Assembly: GCA_947259625.1 (NCBI GenBank)
Contig: CAMYMY010000178.1
Coordinates: 1-7,379, forward strand
Length of the DNA: 7,379 bases
Direction: 5' to 3'
From: an uncultured Kiloniellales bacterium
Lineage (GTDB): Bacteria; Pseudomonadota; Alphaproteobacteria; Kiloniellales; JAKSDN01
Both the position numbers and the translations under genes were made by a program. Every line of letters begins with the position of its first letter. Position 1 is the first letter of the stretch. The notes under the pieces were generated by a model that had not been told where the DNA came from, searched no databases, and saw nothing but the letters and a program-made list of their open reading frames with translations. Below are positions 6,267 to 7,379 of the stretch, piece after piece.

Positions 6267-7151
6267 TCAGTTGCTGGCGAGGCGTTCCTTGATCGCCGCG
6301 TTGCGGATCGCTTTCTGCAGCTTTTCGAAGGCGCGCACTTCGATCTGGCGCACGCGCTCGCGGCTGATGCCGTACTCCTGGCTCAGCTCCTCGAGCGTGG
6401 TCGGGTTCTCCTTGAGCCGGCGCTCCTGCAGGATGTGGCGCTCGCGCTCGTTGAGCGCCTCCATCGACTTGACCAGCAGGGCCCGGCGCTTGGCCAGCTC
6501 CTCGCTGTTGGCCAGCATGGTCTCCTGGCTCTCGGTCTCGTCGACCAGCCAGTCCTGCCACTCGCCGTCGCCGTCGATCCTGAGCGGCGCGTTCAGCGAG
6601 TGGTCCGGCGCGGCCAGGCGGCGGTTCATCTGGACCACATCGTCCTCGGGCACGTTGAGCGTCTCGGCGATCTTGCTGACCTGCTCGGGGTGCAGGTCGC
6701 CTTCCTCGATCGCCCGCATCTGGCCCTTCAGCTTGCGCAGGTTGAAGAACAGCTTCTTCTGCGCGGCGGTGGTGCCCATCTTGACCAGCGACCAGGAGTG
6801 CAGGATGTACTCCTGGATCGACGCGCGGATCCACCACATGGCGTAGGTCGCCAGGCGGAAGCCGCGTTCCGGGTCGAAGCGCTTGACCGCCTGCATCATG
6901 CCGACGTTGCCCTCGGAGATCAGCTCGGCCAGCGGCAGGCCGTAGCCCCGGTAGCCCATGGCGATCTTGGCGACCAGGCGCAGGTGGCTGGTGACCAGCT
7001 GGTGCGCGGCGTCGATGTCGTCGCGCTCGCGCCAGCTCTTGGCCAGCATGTACTCCTGGTCGAGCTCCAGCATGGGGAACTTGCGGATCTCCTGAAGGTA
7101 ACGCGAAAGGTTGCCTTCCGAGACCAGGACGGGGACCTTGGGTGCGGCCAT
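6267..7151 (-). CDS. rpoH: RNA polymerase heat-shock sigma factor sigma-32 (RpoH)
   Basis: RpoH directs RNA polymerase to heat-shock promoters for chaperones and proteases. The 294-residue length fits the family. Region 1.2 begins at SRYLQEIRKFPML (16-28). Region 2 contains HLRLVAKIAMGYRGYG (56-71), LISEGNVGMMQAVKRFDP (77-94), and the -10 recognition segment FRLATYAMWWIRASIQEYIL (98-117). The diagnostic RpoH box QKKLFFNLR (131-139) follows, separating it from RpoD-type sigmas. Region 4 has LNERERHIL (233-241) and the helix-turn-helix TLEELSQEYGISRERVRQIE (252-271) for -35 binding. The start is set by GGAGA (7161-7165), nine bases before the ATG. The leader and promoter upstream indicate separate transcription from a housekeeping-type promoter. 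Many alphaproteobacteria carry more than one rpoH; this window alone cannot tell which copy this is. Confidence 0.97.
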   Translation of the reverse strand: MAAPKVPVLVSEGNLSRYLQEIRKFPMLELDQEYMLAKSWRERDDIDAAHQLVTSHLRLVAKIAMGYRGYGLPLAELISEGNVGMMQAVKRFDPERGFRLATYAMWWIRASIQEYILHSWSLVKMGTTAAQKKLFFNLRKLKGQMRAIEEGDLHPEQVSKIAETLNVPEDDVVQMNRRLAAPDHSLNAPLRIDGDGEWQDWLVDETESQETMLANSEELAKRRALLVKSMEALNERERHILQERRLKENPTTLEELSQEYGISRERVRQIEVRAFEKLQKAIRNAAIKERLASN

Positions 7152-7337
7152 CTATGCTTCTCTCCATTCTTCGGCGCGGCCATCGGCCAGCCAGTGCCTG
7201 AGGACCGTTACGCGCCTTGCCGCCGGTTGGACCACAGGCCCACCGGCATAGAAATCGCTCAACCCCGAACGGCTGTTGCCGCCGCGGCGCCTTGCCCCCT
7301 CACTGTCATGGAATTCGGACTGCTGCGCTCCGATTAG
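7152..7337 (-). other. rpoH 5' leader (untranslated region), about 185 bases
   Basis: If transcription starts about seven bases after the proposed -10 box, rpoH has a leader of roughly 185 bases. It contains the ribosome binding site GGAGA (7161-7165). It also has an out-of-frame ATG at 7181-7183 whose 15-base context nearly copies the rpoH start, and the ten-base direct repeat GCGCCTTGCC (plus strand, 7212-7221 and 7287-7296). Its length leaves room for structural control of translation, as is known for rpoH in enterobacteria, but no specific thermosensor fold could be established by eye. Confidence 0.4.
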
Positions 7338-7343
7338 CATCAT

Positions 7344-7371
7344 CTTATAACTTTTCCAAAGAAGATATCAA
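7344..7371 (-). promoter_or_regulatory. Candidate sigma-70-type promoter for rpoH
   Basis: On the minus strand TTGATA (7366-7371) and TATAAG (7344-7349) each match five of six consensus bases and are separated by 16 bases. The surrounding 7340-7379 is AT-rich against a GC-rich background. This is the best-formed promoter in the window and points at rpoH. No sigma-32-type promoter (CTTGAA and CCCCAT boxes) was found in the leader. Confidence 0.6.
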
Positions 7372-7379
7372 GCTCTTTA

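Noticed and set aside
6132..7337. 401-codon plus-strand frame opposite rpoH
   Set aside because: It mirrors the rpoH coding sequence. The sense strand has complete sigma-32 motifs, a ribosome binding site and a promoter.
7152..7343. 63-codon minus-strand frame whose TAG directly abuts the rpoH ATG, a possible leader peptide
   Set aside because: Its ATG pair lies right beside the proposed -10 box, upstream of the expected transcript start. It has no ribosome binding site, and the product (Arg/Gly-rich) matches nothing.

Overview
This window looks like a high-GC alphaproteobacterial chromosome, possibly from Rhodospirillales or relatives. The housekeeping genes support this: a HisZ-like tail runs into purA at one end, and a sigma-32 gene (rpoH) of alphaproteobacterial type lies at the other. 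The lineage is inferred from family resemblance, not from a search.

Layout: (1) 2-193 (+) is the 3' end of hisZ, carrying an in-frame TAA at 35-37. (2) 198-1490 (+) is purA, an intact adenylosuccinate synthetase, four bases after hisZ. (3) 1525-2490 (-) is a kinesin-light-chain-type TPR lipoprotein, convergent with purA. (4) 2491-2757 is a divergent intergenic region with three short inverted repeats and an AT-rich island. (5) 2758-4815 (+) is a degenerate protein kinase fold (pseudokinase) with a long helical C-terminal part and a terminal membrane helix. (6) 4829-5326 (+) is a small multi-spanning membrane protein whose ribosome binding site overlaps the pseudokinase stop codon. (7) 5371-6099 (-) is a multi-spanning membrane protein with a distinctive EEASWGQ / QGETNLHN signature and unknown function. 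(8) 6267-7151 (-) is rpoH, preceded by a roughly 185-base leader and a good sigma-70-type promoter at 7344-7371.

How the genes relate: hisZ-purA is a housekeeping unit for histidine and purine biosynthesis, and rpoH is the heat-shock sigma factor. Between them is a block of uncharacterised envelope-associated genes. The best candidate for an undescribed system is the pseudokinase plus small membrane protein pair (2758-5326), with the divergent TPR lipoprotein as a possible third member. All three are predicted to be membrane-attached, and the kinase-like protein lacks every catalytic residue that could be assessed. It may therefore act as a membrane-tethered scaffold rather than an enzyme. 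That role is inference.

No tRNA, rRNA, CRISPR array, insertion sequence or transposase was seen. No stretch longer than 300 bases lacks a gene.
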